In this document: piece after piece, positions 1 to 12,296 of the stretch
How the letters are laid out: each line of letters begins with the position of its first letter
Position numbering within the stretch: position 1 is the stretch's first letter
The notes under the pieces: model-generated
What the model was told of the DNA's origin: nothing
Databases searched by the model: none
The model's input: only the letters and a program-made list of their open reading frames with translations
Translations under genes and position numbers: made by a program
NCBI GenBank assembly: GCA_946406115.1
Contig: OX291551.1
Span: 2,914,001-2,978,000 of the forward strand
Length of the DNA: 64,000 nucleotides
Reading direction: 5' to 3'
Source: Apoda limacodes
Lineage: Eukaryota > Arthropoda > Insecta > Lepidoptera > Limacodidae

Positions 1-906
1 GGAAGTAAGGAGCTTCATCTAAACTCGGCATCATCTTGCATTATTGCTCTTAGCTCTTTGGTCAAGTTAGAATGTTTAGCATATATTAAAGTTACTACGT
101 AAAATCACGGGTGGGCTCTACAGGTATCCCCACATAAGTGAAATATCTACTTACTTAAGTATAAGCGCGACGTAGCGCAGAAAAATATTCTGGAAAATTT
201 GCGTGTGGGGTCTGCTTAGACCCCGCCCATGACGTTAAAGGTTAACACAAATATCACAACACAAGTTTTATAAAGACATATTTTGTGAAAGTGACTTTTG
301 AGGTAATAAGATTTTGGCTGCGTTATAAGCTATTTGTATTAATCAGAGGGTGAGAGAACATGCTCTTTGCTGCATTCATCACTGTCACATGACATTGTTT
401 ATTTTTTTAACCATATTTTTAGATATGTTACCATTTTTATTAATATGAAAATCATTTTAAGCAATCTATCAATATGTGCCATCTTGCACCGTCACACCAC
501 CTCATTTTTCAGTATGGTTTACTTGTTGCTCGTGTTTTAATGTCTCATATACATACTTTTTGAAATGAGTTACTGAGAAGACTACTAAGTAGAATGATAG
601 TAGTTTTAGTTAAAAAAATTAAAGAATGTCACAACCAGATGAACCTATGTTTCAATTGAACATTTAGATTGTATACTTCTTCATTTACATAATATGTTTT
701 ACGATAATATAACCTTTGATTACTTAATGTATTTTAAATTATTATCTGTGTGACTATTCCTGTATAAATCCTTGATCTGGATAAAAAGTATTCTATGTCA
801 TTTGCTGCCCCTTCAGCTTTACCTGTGCCAAAGTTAGTCATTAAGGCATATACATTTCCAATAATATATTAGTTAGGATTTAAAAATACTTGTGTTATTG
901 TTGCAG
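1..906 (+). other. STIP1/Hop intron, upstream part
   Basis: AT-rich DNA that ends in a splice acceptor (TTGTTGCAG at 898-906) directly before the first recognisable coding exon. I see no coding exon, RNA gene or clear repeat in it. A GTAAGG at the extreme left edge could be a splice donor, but the few bases before it do not fit the expected preceding Hop residues. Confidence 0.6.
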
Positions 907-1032
907 GGCATGCAGCAAGCATCAAAAGCTCAGACTGCATACCAGAAGGCTCTAGAGCTGGATCCCAGCAATGCCGAAGCGCTGGAGGGCTACCGTGCGT
1001 GTTCCACACAACTTCACTCAAATCCTGAAGAG
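907..1032 (+). CDS. Stip1: Hsp70/Hsp90-organizing protein (STIP1/Hop), penultimate coding exon
   Basis: This exon encodes 42 residues, from GMQQASKAQTAYQKALELDP to LHSNPEE, in phase 0 at both ends. It is bounded by TTGCAG and GTATGG. The AYQKALELDPSNAEALEGY stretch is a helix-turn-helix TPR repeat matching the last TPR of the TPR2B module of STIP1. STIP1 is a cytosolic co-chaperone that links Hsp70 to Hsp90 by binding their EEVD tails and passes clients between them. The next exon continues directly into the C-terminal DP2 domain. The 5' exons (TPR1, DP1, TPR2A) must lie left of the window. Gene identity rests on the match of both exons to the known family C-terminus and I regard it as secure. 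Confidence 0.93.
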
Positions 1033-3266
1033 GTATGGTTTATAAACTTGACCCATTATTAAAATCTATTTAATTTGGTTGCGAGATCACAGTCTATATT
1101 GCGTTTTAACTTTATTTATTTAACGTTTTTACTCAAGAATGTATAAAGTAATGACGAAAATAACTCTATCATATAGAAGCCAGATCACTTTTAACGATTT
1201 AAAATTAATGTTCTGTGACACGTAACCCACCATTTTGGTTAGGAGGACAAAAAGTTAACTTGTCTTTTTGTCTAGGGTGGGGGCTATGTGTGGTCTACAT
1301 GCAAAATCCTTAAAGAATATATGGATGACGGAAGTTTTGTATATTACGTAGTAGGGGTTTAACTGGATAATTACTAGTCTTTTTAGGGTTCCGTACCACA
1401 AAAGGAAAAAAGGAACTCTTATAGGAACACTTTCTTGCCCGTCTGTCTGACAAGAACCTTTTACTCAAGAACACGTGGAGGTATCACGTTGAAATTAATA
1501 TCTAATACTAAAGTCTACGGCCACTGTCTCCGACCCTTGTGGACTGTATTATATTAAAACCACAAATCACAGTGATATCGAGCAATTTATTACAATATTG
1601 TACAATTCATCTTGTGACATTTTAAATCTAGTAAAATTATCGACAGATCTCCCAACGTCAAAGAAAAGTAAAAAGCATGTGGCCAGTATCCGCCACAGCC
1701 ACTAAAAGTTGTAAAAAAATCATGCTTCTAAGTCAATCCAATAAAAAATATCACCAAAATACGGTTATTTTTATCGCATATTGTAACACAAATAAATCAA
1801 AACCTATGGGGTACTACTTACTAGAATCATGAAATTTGGGAAAAAGCAATGCCATGAAGCAAACATAAAGGAAAAAACCTGAAAACCGTAAATTTGCGGT
1901 AACATCACAACCAAATATTTCTTTTGCGATTATAAACTTATTTGCAGTTGGTGATCTAACCACGACCTATGACCATGTATTGGGACAACAGTTGTCCAAC
2001 GGCAAAATTAAGTTTGTCCATCAATATAGTTTAACTTTTATGGAACCCTCGGTGCATTCCCTTTTTTTTAAGATTTACTTTCAATTTGTGATAAGACACC
2101 GGTGTTGCCGATGTCTTGAGCAAGCAGGTTCACTGTCTGTTACTTGTAAATTTACTGACACTCTCAACGGAGGTGACAGGTTCACTCTGATCTCACGTTT
2201 TCACTTATAAGCGCCTGTGACCTGCAGTTTTAAAGATTAGCCTAAGTACACAGAGTTGTGTTAAACTATACGGCTACGTCAGATAGAACCACGGGGTTGG
2301 AACGGCAAAACCTTGGTCAAACTATGCAGTTACGTCTGAACCAATTATGAAGATCATGTATGTAAAGCATACATAAAATGATAACGCATCCAACTACAAC
2401 CGACCCAACATCCATTTTTCACCACTTCCTGCTAGTTATTTTTACGTTTAGTTAGTTTAGTTTTTACGTATGTACTTGTATCAATATTGTACATGGCTTA
2501 CTCGTTAAATCTGAGGTGTTCTGCTTACCGAGATACGCACGCCGACATCACACAGTTATCCTAACGATTTCAGATGTGCATCTCAAATTATGGTAACTCC
2601 AGACCAGGAAGATGTAAAACATCTCAATTAATATCTAATCCATACCTTACTTCAATTATTTAAAACCCATAGATTTCTTATAAAAAAATGTGTCGCCATT
2701 AATGTTCTAAATTTCATGATATTATTTAAAAAAAATATTTTTGTGTCACTAACCCGTGTCATGTGCTTCTGCAGTCATTTGCAAGTCATAACAACTGTTC
2801 ATACACTTTGGAGATCACCTAGCATCAGGAGGGTGGTTATAATGATGTTTAGTAAAAATACTACTGCCTGGTAGACATTGTTCTACTATTAGATTTCCTG
2901 TCCATGTGCACTGTGAACACTGTAGCTTAATAATTTCAGTTTATCTACTAGTATATATAAAATCTATTAACAACTTGACCTGTTGGGTCTAGATTTTAAT
3001 CATTTTGGCACTAAACCAAAATACCTGTATTATGATAAATAATTATAGAAAATTATATATCACATCTTGAATTAGCGCCACCTATCAAATCCTGGCATAG
3101 CTATGAAAACAAATATTGTGTGAATATAACATAAATGGTCAATATAACTTCACTTAAAAAATACACACTAAAAAAAAAATATTAACTAAGTTGTTCATAT
3201 AAAGTTACAAATTATCAAACAGTGGGCTATGCATAAAGAATGTGATTGTGAGTGATGTGATTTCAG
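1033..3266 (+). other. Last intron of STIP1/Hop
   Basis: A 2.2-kb AT-rich intron running from GTATGG to TTTCAG. Around 1380-1530 it carries a fragment of the dispersed repeat with AGGGTTCCGTACC (1385-1397), which recurs at 28281, 39495 and elsewhere. I see no exon inside it; the small open frame at 1980-2210 has no recognisable protein features. Confidence 0.7.
1380..1530 (+). repeat. Fragment of GGTTCCGTACC dispersed repeat
   Basis: Starts with TTTTTAGGGTTCCGTACC followed by A/G-rich sequence and a CCCGTCTGTCTG segment. This is the same order as one end of the copies at 27603-27714 and 39495-39926, in the opposite orientation. It is non-coding and probably a truncated non-autonomous element. 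Confidence 0.45.
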
Positions 3267-3446
3267 GTCCGCAAGCGAGCAATGGCTGATCCTGAAGTCC
3301 AAGCAATCCTCCGGGACCCCGCGATGCGCTGCATATTAGAACAAATGCAACAGGACCCACAAGCGCTACAGGACCATCTCAAAAACCCTGAAATTGCTGC
3401 TAAAATACAAAAGTTACTTGAATCTGGCCTTATTGCCATACATTAG
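3267..3446 (+). CDS. Stip1: Hsp70/Hsp90-organizing protein (STIP1/Hop), terminal coding exon (DP2 domain)
   Basis: This exon encodes 59 residues plus a TAG stop (3444-3446), starting [20 protein letters not shown] and ending [14 protein letters not shown]. It begins after TTTCAG in phase 0, joining cleanly to the exon at 907-1032. The [22 protein letters not shown] and [14 protein letters not shown] motifs are those of the C-terminal DP2 (aspartate-proline rich) helical domain of STIP1/Sti1, which is needed for client activation by the Hsp70-Hsp90 relay. The end GLIAIH corresponds to the usual GLI(A)I(R/H) terminus, so the C-terminus is complete. Confidence 0.95.
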   Translation, partial: VRKRAMADPEVQAILRDPAMRCILEQMQQDPQALQDHLKNPEIAAKIQKLLESGLIAIH

Positions 3447-3539
3447 ATCACACATGCCTTGTAATTAGTACTTAGGATTGTCTACTTATTTTGTCAATGA
3501 AATCTACTTGTGTTAGATTTTTTTGCATTTGGCAACATT

Positions 3540-3545
3540 AATAAA
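3540..3545 (+). promoter_or_regulatory. Candidate STIP1 polyadenylation signal
   Basis: AATAAA lies 94 bases after the stop codon. A second AATAAA is at 3666-3671. Either could end the STIP1 transcript; the sequence alone does not decide. Confidence 0.5.
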
Positions 3546-4037
3546 GAACATGATGGCCATTTTTGGCTATGAGCAAGTTTTAATTAGCTTCGAAATTTAT
3601 CTACTTGGATAAGTAATTTCTTTAATTTTAACGTCCATTTTAAGTTTTACTTTAAAGACTTTTTAAATAAAGATCTTACAGAAACTAGTTCTTGCATACC
3701 TTGCTATTTTGTAGCTATAAACTGTTTGATGACAAGAATGGATATTGCTTTATTGTTATTTAACCTGTGTTATTTTTCTGATGGTAAGTAATAACAGTGT
3801 CCATTTTTAGACAACCCGGTTAGTTAAATCACAATGGCACAATATTTAAACAATTTTAACTCAGTTAACATCAAGGAGATGAACCTTAGTGAATCGTTTG
3901 CTTGATTTAAATAAAAATAATAATATATCAGCATTTGCTCACAGTAAAAAAACAAAAAAAATTAGCCACTTATAGTGTTCAATTTCATAATATTTTTTTG
4001 GTTAATGACTATTTACTCAATAAACCAACTTAATCTA

Positions 4038-4161
4038 TAGTGTAAGAAACTTTTCTGACCCTCTGACCTTGGGTGCTTAGTCGCTAGTCGTAAGTTCACA
4101 CTATTTCAATATGGCGACTGTAGTTTTTGAACACCCGATCAGAAAAAGTTTATTGCACTAC
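4038..4161. mobile_element. Short foldback (MITE-like) element
   Basis: The left arm TAGTGTAAGAAACTTTTCTGA (from 4038) pairs with the right arm, whose reverse complement begins GTAGTGCAATAAACTTTTTC, about 124 bp in all. It has no coding capacity. The arms are imperfect, so the copy is old. Confidence 0.4.
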
Positions 4162-5329
4162 ATACAGCAAATTGACACTTATTTTTCACATTAATTAAAC
4201 AAGAAGGCTATTTTGGTAAAATTGTGTTACTAAATTATTATAGTGGTGTTGTCCAGTTTTTTTTGTTACATACAACAAATACATGAAATAAAACAAAAAC
4301 GATTTTCTTGTTTGTTGTTGAAAAATAGAGAACCATTCCAGAATGCTTTTATGAGATAGTGAAATAATCTAATATGAGGTCAAACAGTTATTTATAAAAT
4401 TTATACAGTTTTATTTGTGTCAGCAGATTTACTGCCTAATTAATGGAATTGGATTATATATAACAGTTTTTGTAAATTATTCAGTATATTAAATACTGTA
4501 GGACATACATTTGTTTTATTTATTACTAGCTAATTGCCTGCCTTAAGAAATACTAGACACACGATGTGTATGCATAGAAACTGCAACTGGGTTCAGAACT
4601 GACATCACTGACAATCGCATAAGTCGACTATCTAACGTGTGATATAGTGGTGCTCGTTGTTCAGTAATGTCGGGCGTAGTCAGTCATTAGATGGGTGACA
4701 GCGAAGGTGGACGCTGAAATAGCAGAGTGAAATGACACTTTCTTTTTTAATTATTACGTACCTATTAAACAAAACCCTAATACAGTGCAACCCCGGTTTC
4801 CTTCCTGTTAGAGTTCTGTTTTTTTATTTGTTTTGTCTTTCTTTTTTTCGTTTTTCTTTGGCTCTTTTTTCTTCTATCTTTTTTGTCTTTTTATTTATTG
4901 TTTCTTTCAAAGAGTCTTCCTTTTTTCTTATTATTTTTCGCATTACGTTCCTTTTTTAATCTTTTGACACCTTATAGTTATACTATAATGACACTTTATA
5001 GTAATACATGTCGTTATCCGACTAAATAAAGTGGATATTGGCCAAATAATAACGTTTTAATCACTCTTACTCGTAAACATTGTTATAATGTGCAGGTATG
5101 GCGGGTGCTGAGACCAAAATTACTCCCGCAAGTTTTTTCTCTGTTAATTGTACTTTCCTCAAAGCAACTCGCGTTTACATACCTATCCCACGGGCAGTAA
5201 TGACGCGCCTATTTTATCATGTATGAAGACTCAATGTCATGTATAAAAGTCTATTCGAAATATGAACTACACGCATATAGTTAACTCCAGCCAAAACTTC
5301 ATTATTTATGGAAGGACTATAGAATAAGA

Positions 5330-5540
5330 CCTCCCGCGGGGGGCAGGGGGGGTTTGAGAGGGGGAGGGGAGGGGTATTCCCCTACCAGTCCCTCCTCACG
5401 GAAATTCATAGTTTCGGGGATATGGACCTAGGTTCCTACCTAACTACTCCATTTTTTAAATCTATTCCCTTAGTGGTTTGTTAAAATGTAAAAAAGGGGG
5501 TTTGGGGAGTACCCCCTCTTACTGACTCCTTTTTTTTTTT
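5330..5540. repeat. GC-rich low-complexity tract
   Basis: G-runs and CCCCCT-runs alternate here, with two AT-rich spacers. It contrasts with the AT-rich surroundings. No gene is visible. Confidence 0.5.
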
Positions 5541-5690
5541 TTTTAATACCACTAAGGTGGCAAACAAGTATACGGTCTTCCAGATGGTAAGCGGTCACCG
5601 TAGCCTATGGATGCTTGTAACACCGGAACAGGCATCACTCACGCGTCGCATCGCCTGCGTTCGACCCTTTGCCCCTCCCACACCTTAAGG
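5521..5690 (-). mobile_element. LINE 3'-tail fragment (Jockey/CR1-type)
   Basis: On the + strand a T-run is followed by AATACCACTAAGGTGGCAAA and then a segment with GGTAAGCGGTCACCGTAGCC. The same order occurs at the 3' ends of the LINE copies at 53233 and 61765. The T-run is the poly(A) tail of an element on the minus strand. Only the 3' UTR end remains. Confidence 0.65.
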
Positions 5691-5838
5691 GGGAACCATT
5701 CATTTTTAGAATAAGATTTTTTTTTGCAAAACTTTACTTCCGCCTTATCTCCGGCACTGCGGGACTAGCAGCCCCTACGCCGGCACTCACGCTCCCCTCT
5801 ACAGCTTCGGCTTATTGGTCGCTTGCTTCGATTCGCTT

Positions 5839-6245
5839 CTGCCTTAACCTTCTAACCTATCACGCTATGTTGGGGTGCCCTGACAAGATTACAGAGTAGA
5901 AATAAAAAAAATAACCACGAAGACTAAGGCAGGAGCTTGCTTCGCTTCGGTCCTGTCTTAATCTTCTAACCTAACACAGCCGTGTTTGGGTGCCCTAACA
6001 AGATTATTGGGTAGAAATAAAAAAAATAACCACGAAGGCTAAGCTCCTGCCCTATCTTTCTAACCTAACACGGTCGTGTTGGGGTGCCCTTACAAGATTA
6101 CTGCTCTGTGGATTACTGGGTAGAAATAAAAAAAAAAACCACAAAGGCTAAGGCAGGAGCTTGCCTTAACCTTATAACTTAACCCGGCTGTGTTGGGGTG
6201 CCCTGACAAGATTACTGAGTAGAAAGAAAAAAAATAATTACGAAG
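5839..6245. repeat. Tandem array of ~95-115-bp units, four copies
   Basis: Each unit contains TTCTAACCTAACAC, then GGGGTGCCCTGACAAGATTA, then GTAGAAATAAAAAAAATAAC and ACGAAGGCTAAGGCAGGAGC. Anchor copies of GGGTGCCCT lie near 5873, 5988, 6082 and 6196. The third unit is shortened and an extra CTGTGGATTACT interrupts it. It abuts the LINE tail at 5521-5690. Confidence 0.75.
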
Positions 6246-6959
6246 GCTTTCGAAAAAAAACTTGCATTACACTCTATTTTTGACAAAATACTGCTGTAGA
6301 AGAGTATCAAAATCGAAAAAAAAGTACTCGATTACCCAATCTATCGATACCCGAAGTATACCTCTGGCCATAAATTAAACAAATATAACGACTTTCAATG
6401 CATTTTTTCACGATTTTCAAAAATTCATAACTCAAAAAGTATTCATTTCCGTGAACTGAAATTTCAGATTTGAGCTCAAAGGGATCATATTTATCTACCA
6501 TAAAAGTTTGAACGAGCTAGCGAGGAGATCTCTTTCTAAAACTGAACCACGGAAACTACAAACTCGAGTCATCGAGCCTTCGGCTTCTAAATGGCACGCA
6601 ACGCTTAATACACAATATACTATTTTATGATCGCCAGTCGCCACCGCCGTAATGCGCACTTGGCTAAAGCCATCGGGATAGGATGTAATGCAACTTTTTA
6701 AGTTCAAAAGTTTACTGTCTGGCTACTAACAACTGTGATATTTAATTGTTAGTTTAAAATCTAAAGATATTGCGAAGTTTTTTTACATCTTTCCTTTCTA
6801 AAATAGAAATAGCTGAATTTGTGTTTAATTTACGTTTTGACATCTGAGGAGTTCTTTGTCTGTGTGTACCTGCATAAGTCTTTTTGGGATCGGATATCCT
6901 GAGAACCAATAAACCGATTTGTTTTACCGACATTTCAATCGGTTATTCTTCACCCGGAT

Positions 6960-7350
6960 GTTTCGTACTTAAAAACGTCAAGAGTGAGTCGGTTTTTTTT
7001 CTATAGTTGACAAGTTGCCGTTGAAATCCTACATTAATAACCGCATTTAGGGTGGGGGAACTGCGGGCAAATTTGGGATGGAGATATTTTGAGTCCCCTG
7101 GAAGGACAGGCTACTTGAAACGTCAAGTGTTAGTCGGTTTTTTTATAATTGAGGAGTTGCCATTGAAAACCTACACCGACAATCAAATTAAGGGCGGGTG
7201 GAATCGCGTTCAAATTTGGCATGGACATAGTTTGAGTCCTGGGGAAGGCATAGGCTACTTGAAAACGTCAAGTGTGAGTCGGTGTTGTTTTCTATAATTC
7301 AGGAGTTGCCGTTGAAACCCTTCACCAATAACCGAATCTGAAGCGGTCAA
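6960..7350. repeat. Tandem array with ~145-bp period, about 2.5 copies
   Basis: AAACGTCAAGTGTGAGTCGG-like anchors occur near 6972, 7117 and 7262. Between them are GAGGAGTTGCCGTTGAAA and TTTAGGGTGGG/TTAAGGGCGGG segments. The end CGGTCAAAAGCTAG resembles the 3' end of the Helitron-like element at 33171, so this may be an internally amplified Helitron relic. Confidence 0.55.
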
Positions 7351-8564
7351 AAGCTAGTTTTCTATAAATTTATGATGGCACATCAAATATCAATATGGCG
7401 TCCATTAAAAAAAAAACGATATCGTATCCAAGGCTTGGATTTCACATTTTTATGAGTGTTTTAAAATTCAAGATGGCGGTTCTAATATGACACGCAGTTT
7501 TTGTCAACTTTGAAATAAACAAAGACAAGTTTCTCGTGCGGATTTTTATTATTTCATACTAGACACAGTATAGTGAATACAATGATCTGGTTCGTAGGTG
7601 CGTTTTTACTGCTGGGGATAAAATAAGTATTTAGAGTTTACCTACCCTCTAAGCAAGCCAAACTTACAATAACATTGCTTAACATCAAATTTACGAGCTT
7701 GTAAGTTTAAAATGCAAGGTTGAAACATTCTTGTAAGCTTCCAGCAACCCCAAAACGAAGCCCTAACCGTCGCGCCAGAAGTATCCCCTCTAACTTGCCC
7801 AATTCTGATTACTAAATTTATCATAACTTTAAAATGTAATGTTGCATTATTATGATAAATGTCACGTTTGAGTAAGAAACTAAGTAAAGTTTTAGTCAGT
7901 TTAAATTAAACATTGACACAACTTTTCATAAGTGTATGTATGTAAGTTTATCCGTGCATATCAAAAACTAAAAGTCGGAATGCAAAATTTCTTTTGAAGT
8001 GAAAACTTCTTTAGCGGCGTTGTGCACTTTTTTTGGTATGGGTATAAAATGATAAACTCGCGTCAGGTCACGTGCCCTAATCGTGGAAATTCGTAAGACT
8101 ATGGAATTTTAATTCTATGACAGATTGCGATGTCAAATATACTACGTCAAAAAAGTAAATAAACAAACATTATTATTTCTTGACAATGTCAAAGACATGT
8201 CTTGTGACATATTTGAGTGTTAAGCGCGAATCGTGTGTAAAGGTTTTCACTTCTGCCGGCACTCCCGGAGTGTAACTCGTTTTTTTTTAGTTGTACTTCG
8301 TATAGTCCAACTTACGGATCAGTGCAAGTTTCATCAAAATCAGTTTAGTACTTTTTGAGTTAGAGAGTTAAGTGTGTATCAGTCATTGGCCTTACAGCAC
8401 GTATTATAAAACATGTTATTATGCATGTTGTTTCCATGTTTCATGGAGTTAGGCTCTAGCTTAACAATCTCAATGAAAATTTCATAAAGCGGGTTAGAAA
8501 TTAAAAAAATCATGTAATCGTACGTCGTGTAAGACGGCAACCTTTATGTATCATAGTAGATAAT

Positions 8565-8710
8565 AGGTGCGTTTTGTTGACTACTTCAATGCGTTAAATG
8601 TCATAATCCTACCAAGTTAAAATGTCATATATTCTGTATAACACAGTACAAATCTTGGTTTGGTAGGATTACCGCATTATGAACATTATGTCAGTCAACA
8701 AAACGGCACT
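8565..8710. mobile_element. MITE with terminal inverted repeats, copy 1
   Basis: Starts AGGTGCGTTTTGTTGAC and ends GTCAACAAAACGGCACT. The inverted symmetry continues inward: TCATAATCCTACCAAG against CTTGGTTTGGTAGGATTACC. It is 146 bp long and non-coding. It lies head-to-tail with a second copy after an 8-bp AT-rich spacer. Confidence 0.7.
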
Positions 8711-8718
8711 TTAATTAT

Positions 8719-8875
8719 AGGTGCGTTCTGTTCACTGCTTCAATGAGTTTAATGTCATAATCCAGCCAAGTTAAAAAGACAAAAATTTTGTGTGACACAC
8801 TGTACAAATCTTGGGTGATTCTCTTTGGTTGGATTAACGCATAATGTGCATAATTTCGGTCAACAAAACGCCACT
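8719..8875. mobile_element. MITE with terminal inverted repeats, copy 2
   Basis: Same family as 8565-8710: starts AGGTGCGTTCTGTTCAC and ends GTCAACAAAACGCCACT, 157 bp, with internal AATCCAGCCAAG matching GGTTGGATTAACGC. It is diverged from its neighbour, so the pair probably arose by separate insertions or an old duplication. Confidence 0.7.
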
Positions 8876-9802
8876 AATAATAGCTAGCTAGTGCTGTAAC
8901 GGTAATTTAAGATAGTAAATGGCTGAAAACTGACCAGTGTCGCCAACAAACTTTATAACATATAATATGAAAACTCTAGAAAAACCACTATATGATGTTG
9001 GTCCAACAAAAGTGCAGCTGGAATAAAAACGCTGTGGGATTGCAATCTAAAATTTTAAACTCTGTAATTTTGATACTACTTATGCTTTGTTGTTTTATCG
9101 TAAAAAGCTATTGTGTATCACTGAAATCGCAAAAATGTTCCATTCATCCTACCAACATATCGTTAGGGATATAAGAATTACGGGTAACGGGTAACCATTC
9201 TTTTTTCTATGTTTATAGTACAATATAAATAGTACTTCATTGTTCTATTTAGCCTATTGACTAATAAGTAACTCTAATTTCACCAAAATTATCACTGATT
9301 TTTTTTATATTTAAAAATCAAATATTTAATAGGTATTATAATTAATAATATAAGAAGCGGTATTGCATGCCCTTGTTTGCGCTAAGAAGCTTTTATATGG
9401 ATGTTTGCGCAAAACTTTCGGGGATTTCAATATTTCGTTAGGGATAGGTTTTGGTAGAGGTTGGCAACAAGCACTGTGCTAGGGATGACGATTCTTCTCG
9501 AAAATTTCGATTTTAAATCGATTCAAATAGCAATTTGATGAATGGACTAAAACCGAGGTCTAAAAGATCGATTTCTCAAAAAAAATATTCGAGTATGTAT
9601 TTTTAATATAAATATAAATCACTTTTAGAGAAAACAAGAAATGTACCATAATAACCAATCTCTTATAATTTAAAACAGGGGATTCCTAAGTTTAGGGAAC
9701 TTAAAAATTATAATTGTTATTACAACCAAACCAAAGTATCAGGTGGAAAAGGAGGCATTTATTTCCTAAATTTATTTGTTACATGAAAAGGTTATTAAAA
9801 AG

Positions 9803-10125
9803 CCGGTGGTGGCCGAGGGGTCTAAATTTCACTTAACGTCCCAAGTACCGGGGTAAGTTCGAACCCCAGGGTCGGCGTGTACCAATGAGTCTTTTCTTAA
9901 TTTCTCCAGTACACTGATTTATTTATTCATACTACTGGCTTTTCGAAGAAGGAAAACATCGTGAGGAAACCTGCATACGTCGAGAAAAAGAAATTACGTA
10001 TGTGAAGTCCACAATCCGCACTGGGCCCGCGTGTGGACTATGGCCCAAATCGGGTGATTTGGTTTCGCTTATAAAGGTAGGCCGTGTCCCAGCAGTGGGG
10101 CCGTATGAAGGCTGGCATGATGATT
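9803..10125 (+). mobile_element. tRNA-derived SINE, near full length
   Basis: Shows pol III promoter-like boxes, TGGCCGAGGGGTCTAAA (A-box region) and AGTTCGAACCCC (B box, 9856-9867). These are followed by TGTACCAATGAGTC, GTGAGGAAACCTGCATACGT, GTGAAGTCCACAATCCGCAC and the tail GCAGTGGGGCCGTATGAAGG. Related copies are at 44497-44721 (minus) and 48865-49095 (plus). Confidence 0.75.
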
Positions 10126-11400
10126 AAAATGTTTAGAAAATATATGTATAGCTTTATAGTTGATAAGCTCAATAGTTGAATTCGTCAATTACGTTCGTTA
10201 ACAAATTAAAAAACTCAGTTGTTGAATTCGCAACGACACGTTTATGAATTTAGTTGGCTTAATCGATGGTATTTAAAAAATCACATTGAAAATCATTAAT
10301 GGATTGCGCGATGATCATATCGTGCAATTTAATCTTTAAGTAGGTACATGAGAGTTGGTAGATATTTGAAATACTTCTTTTGAGCTAAGGATGACGAATT
10401 CTTAGAAAAATGGCCCGATCCACTCACGCTATCCATGAGATAACTGTTTATACTTGTTTGTTTGTTTACGTTTCCTAACGATAATGTTAAGGTTTTTTTT
10501 CCTAACGATAATGTTTAGGTTTGCTTTCTAATTTTTAGTTAACAGTTTGTGACCTTGCGTGCTTGGTCATAGGTTAATTTGAAGTGGTGAATTATAACTT
10601 TAACCATTTATACAAGTTGACATTAGAGGTACACTCGTTGACCAATTCAACTAGTTGATCGACTAGTTGACCAACGCAAATCAACGTAAACGAAAAAACC
10701 TTCAACGACCCATTTGTAGTACATATTAAACATTTTTAGGCAATTAGGTAATTTAGTTAAAAAGTTTATTTTTATTTTTAAGTTATTAATTTGTGTGTGT
10801 GTGTAATCTATTTAATTTGTGTTAGTATTTAAGTTATTCTTATTTAGTTATTTAGTATTATTGGTAAACAAAAATCGAATGTCGATTTTTGAGGATGAAA
10901 TATCAATTAAGTACTACATTTCGAATTCAGAAAATCGATTTTTTTGGCCCGAGAATAGATTCCTCGATCCGTCGATCACATATGGCCTTCCCTACTGTTA
11001 CTGCTGTTGCTGTTTTGTTTTGTTTGTGCTATGGCGCGCAAGTGTTCGTGTAGGTTTTGATAATTCAAATTGTTTAGTTTTATAATAATTGCGAAATACT
11101 AAATATTTATAATTTTTTTTGTGGCGTTACTTTGCTTATTAAGTTAGTTTGGTTTGTTATACTAGTGATGTTTGTGAAAAATTGGAATACTATTTCTTTT
11201 ATAATTTTTTTAATTATTTTGAACTAATTGTAAAGGTAAGTTCTGAATATCTTTCCTAGTCATATACGTTTTTGACGTTCGTTCGTCTAAAATTTATAGT
11301 CGTGAAAACTACTTTTTTGTACGTACGTAGCTTCGTTCCAATTAACTTCTATTCTTCAATTTACTCTTACGTGTTATTATTGCCCGGTAAAGTTGATTCT

Positions 11401-11631
11401 AAGGCTATGTTCCAAAACACATCGAGTAATTATCACCCGGTAGAGTTGAAAAATCAACCCGTTCTGGAACGAGCGTTTGACAGTTAAGTTTTACACTGAC
11501 AGGAGTGATTTTCAACCTTTTCTATGGCAGTATAAAGAATTCAACTTGACAGTTGGAAAATTACTCTATCCCGGGCATCCCAAAACCACTTTTTTAACTT
11601 CCTCGTTGCGATTTGGAACGCACCCTAAATG
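11401..11631. mobile_element. MITE-like element, GGxTGxGTTCC termini
   Basis: Left end AAGGCTATGTTCCAAAACACAT, right end CGATTTGGAACGCACCCT: imperfect inverted termini. The middle contains CAACTTGACAGTTGG-type short palindromes. It shares the CCCAAAACCACTTTTTTAAC segment with the element at 12297. Confidence 0.45.
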
Positions 11632-11697
11632 TATCGAAATGAGAGTTTGACTGTTAATTTTTTACACACACAGAAGTGATTTTTATTAACCGAAAGA

Positions 11698-11821
11698 GTG
11701 GTCCACTAGTCATAAATAAATGATTATTAAAATATATTTGACCAAATGACGTCACAACCAAGGTCCATGAACTTTAAGCTAACAATCCAACTCACTATAA
11801 ATAACTTCAGGTCATAACATT
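11698..11821 (-). repeat. Dispersed repeat, inverted partner of 17185-17320
   Basis: Contains GTGGTCCACTAGTCATAAAT, AATGACGTCACAACCAAGG and CAACTCACTATAAATAACTT. Its reverse complement matches 17185-17320 segment by segment (TGACGTCATTTAGTCAAAT and CGTGGACCGC there). The pair is about 5.5 kb apart, in opposite orientation. Confidence 0.6.
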
Positions 11822-12296
11822 GTATTTTGTTTTTTTTTGAAGTTGAATGTCAACTGTCAATGTCAAATTTTGGTTGAGGTAAAGAACATGGGGAGCTAAG
11901 AAAAAAAAAATTTTTATTCAGTCAATTTTCTGAAGCCCTGGGAAATTTATGAATGAATGAATTTTGTATGAAAGTATGTGGTATCCCTATAATGTTATGG
12001 GGACACCACAAATTTTCATAATTATTTTGTACACCCTAACTGTAACGAAATTAAGCAAACATGAAAATATTTTAAGTTTGGTTTTTTTCCCCTTGCACCT
12101 CCTTTTAGTTACTCTGACCCATATTTTAAATACCAGTCTATTTGATACGGTAAAAACCCTTTACTGCGGTACAAAAACTAACTGTGGTTTCTTGTGGTTG
12201 TCCATATGGACTCCTACCTGAATCTTTAGCAGTTAAAAGAATTCAAATTGCAAACCACTGCTTCAACACACCTTTACTTTTAATAATACTTGTTAC

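Noticed and set aside
1..10. Possible exon end with a GTAAGG donor at the left edge
   Set aside because: Only four bases precede it and they do not fit the Hop residues expected before exon 907.
4732..4959. 75-codon open frame
   Set aside because: T-rich low-complexity translation (F/L/S/I only); no start context or homology.
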